In this document: positions 63,430 to 64,000 of the stretch, piece after piece
How positions within the stretch are numbered: the first letter of the stretch is position 1
How the letters are laid out: every line of letters starts with the position of its first letter
Assembly (NCBI RefSeq): GCF_000342005.1
Contig: NZ_AOHO01000020.1
Coordinates: 62,001-126,000, forward strand
Direction: 5' to 3'
Origin: Amycolatopsis decaplanina DSM 44594
GTDB lineage: Bacteria > Actinomycetota > Actinomycetes > Mycobacteriales > Pseudonocardiaceae
DNA length: 64,000 nucleotides
Notes under the pieces: generated by a model
Told to the model about the DNA's origin: nothing
The model's input: the letters and a program-made list of their open reading frames with translations, nothing else
Databases searched by the model: none
Made by a program: the position numbers and the translations under genes

Positions 63430-64000
63430 GCGGCCAGACGTCGGAGCCGAGGAACCCGGTCTCGTCGGTCGCCGCGGTCGCGCCGCAGGCATCGCGCTCC
63501 AGCCCGTTCCGCTCCGCCACCGCGACGACGGCGTCCTTTGTGGACTTCCCGAAAACGCCATCGACGGGGACGGCGAAACCGCGTGCCCGCAGGAGTTCCT
63601 GAGCCGTCCGCACCCGAGGTCCGGTGTCGCCGGGTTTGAGCAGCGGCCACCCCGGAAGATCCACCTTCGGCGACGCGGTGCCCAGCAGCTTGCCGACCTC
63701 GGTGCGCAGCTCCGGAAGCCGGTTGTACAGCACGGTTCCCGGGCACTCGGTCGAGTTGAAGTCGCGGTGTCCCTTGATGAACTCCGGCGAGATCCCGTAC
63801 TGCGACGCGATGTACGCGACCAGCTTCACCAGCGAGTCCCAGAGCGCGGGGGTGACGTCCTCCGTGCTGTAGAGGCCTTCGTTCTCGATCCCGATACAGG
63901 TGCTGTTGTTGTTGCCCACGTTCGCGCCCAGCACGTGCTTGGTGCCGCCGCGCAGGATCTCCAGGCTGCGGTGCCGCCCTTCGGTGATGTGCCCGCCGCG
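63374..64000 (-). CDS. PGRP-type N-acetylmuramoyl-L-alanine amidase, 5' end outside window
   Basis: The C-terminal 208 residues of a peptidoglycan amidase. The amidase_2/PGRP domain shows HVLGANVGNNNSTCIGIENEG and GHRDFNSTECPG (zinc ligands His and Cys). A peptidoglycan-binding domain (GPRVRTAQELLRARGFAVPVDGVFG, part) follows. The frame is open to the right edge, where it reads RGGHITEGRHRSLEILRGG, so it continues beyond. Probably secreted; the N-terminus was not seen. Confidence 0.9.
   Translation of the reverse strand, partial: RGGHITEGRHRSLEILRGGTKHVLGANVGNNNSTCIGIENEGLYSTEDVTPALWDSLVKLVAYIASQYGISPEFIKGHRDFNSTECPGTVLYNRLPELRTEVGKLLGTASPKVDLPGWPLLKPGDTGPRVRTAQELLRARGFAVPVDGVFGKSTKDAVVAVAERNGLERDACGATAATDETGFLGSDVWPLIVGSGTDPRALKARLAG

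Overview
The window reads as a chromosomal segment of a high-GC actinomycete of the Amycolatopsis/Pseudonocardiaceae type. Codon use is strongly GC-biased, GTG starts are common, and many genes are joined by 4-nt ATGA/GTGA overlaps. The gene order matches the mycobacterial block running from ppa (Rv3628) to clpC1 (Rv3596c). It is therefore core chromosome, with accessory genes at both ends and inserted at gene boundaries. No transposase, integrase, CRISPR array, tRNA or rRNA was seen.

Layout. 0-5.3 kb: a degenerate and an intact flavin monooxygenase, a GreA-family factor, a TetR regulator, a secreted M14 carboxypeptidase and a gamma-carbonic-anhydrase-like protein. 5.3-7.6 kb: a divergent ribosomal protein L11 paralog coupled to a small CGNR-like zinc protein, then a ZTP-type riboswitch and glyA. 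7.7-13.1 kb: ppa, dacB, a zinc metalloprotease, tilS and hpt. 13.2-17 kb: type VII (ESX) secretion genes, namely a PE-like small protein, a PPE-like protein and two EspG-type chaperones. 17-25.8 kb: ftsH and the folate genes folE-folP-folB-folK, a divergent MerR regulator, a DUF3180 protein and a long proline-rich membrane protein. 25.9-30.4 kb: a PrsW-type protease, a DUF2520 protein and panC-panD-coaX. 30.4-39.2 kb: two methyltransferases, lysS, lsr2, an AraC regulator, a DinB-like protein, an FhuF-like ferric reductase under an IdeR-type box, and clpC. 39.4-56 kb: a membrane Hsp70-like protein, pyroglutamyl peptidase, M1 peptidases, an AfsR-type regulator, a DrrAB-type ABC exporter, a lipoprotein, a sirtuin, the haem-degrading enzyme MhuD, an FAD monooxygenase and a rhodanese/thioredoxin pair. 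56.3-60.4 kb: LysR <- -> cyclodipeptide synthase, NCS1 permease, LysR. 60.6-64 kb: a catalytically dead M1 homologue, an MFS exporter and a partial PGRP amidase.

Two systems stand out. First, the MerR gene at 22.2 kb and the L11 paralog at 5.3 kb share almost the same MerR-type promoter: TTGACT, a 19-bp spacer holding a palindrome, and a start codon 7 nt after the -10. The L11 paralog has lost the prolines where thiopeptides bind L11. I infer a stress- or antibiotic-inducible ribosome-modifying regulon, possibly thiopeptide-responsive. Second, a compact three-gene operon (cyclodipeptide synthase, NCS1 permease, LysR) with a divergent LysR looks like a minimal natural-product locus lacking the usual cyclodipeptide oxidase or P450.

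At least four families of long, near-perfect palindromes fill gene ends, mostly between convergent genes, and probably act as bidirectional terminators. Several also supply the stop codons or last residues of neighbouring proteins.
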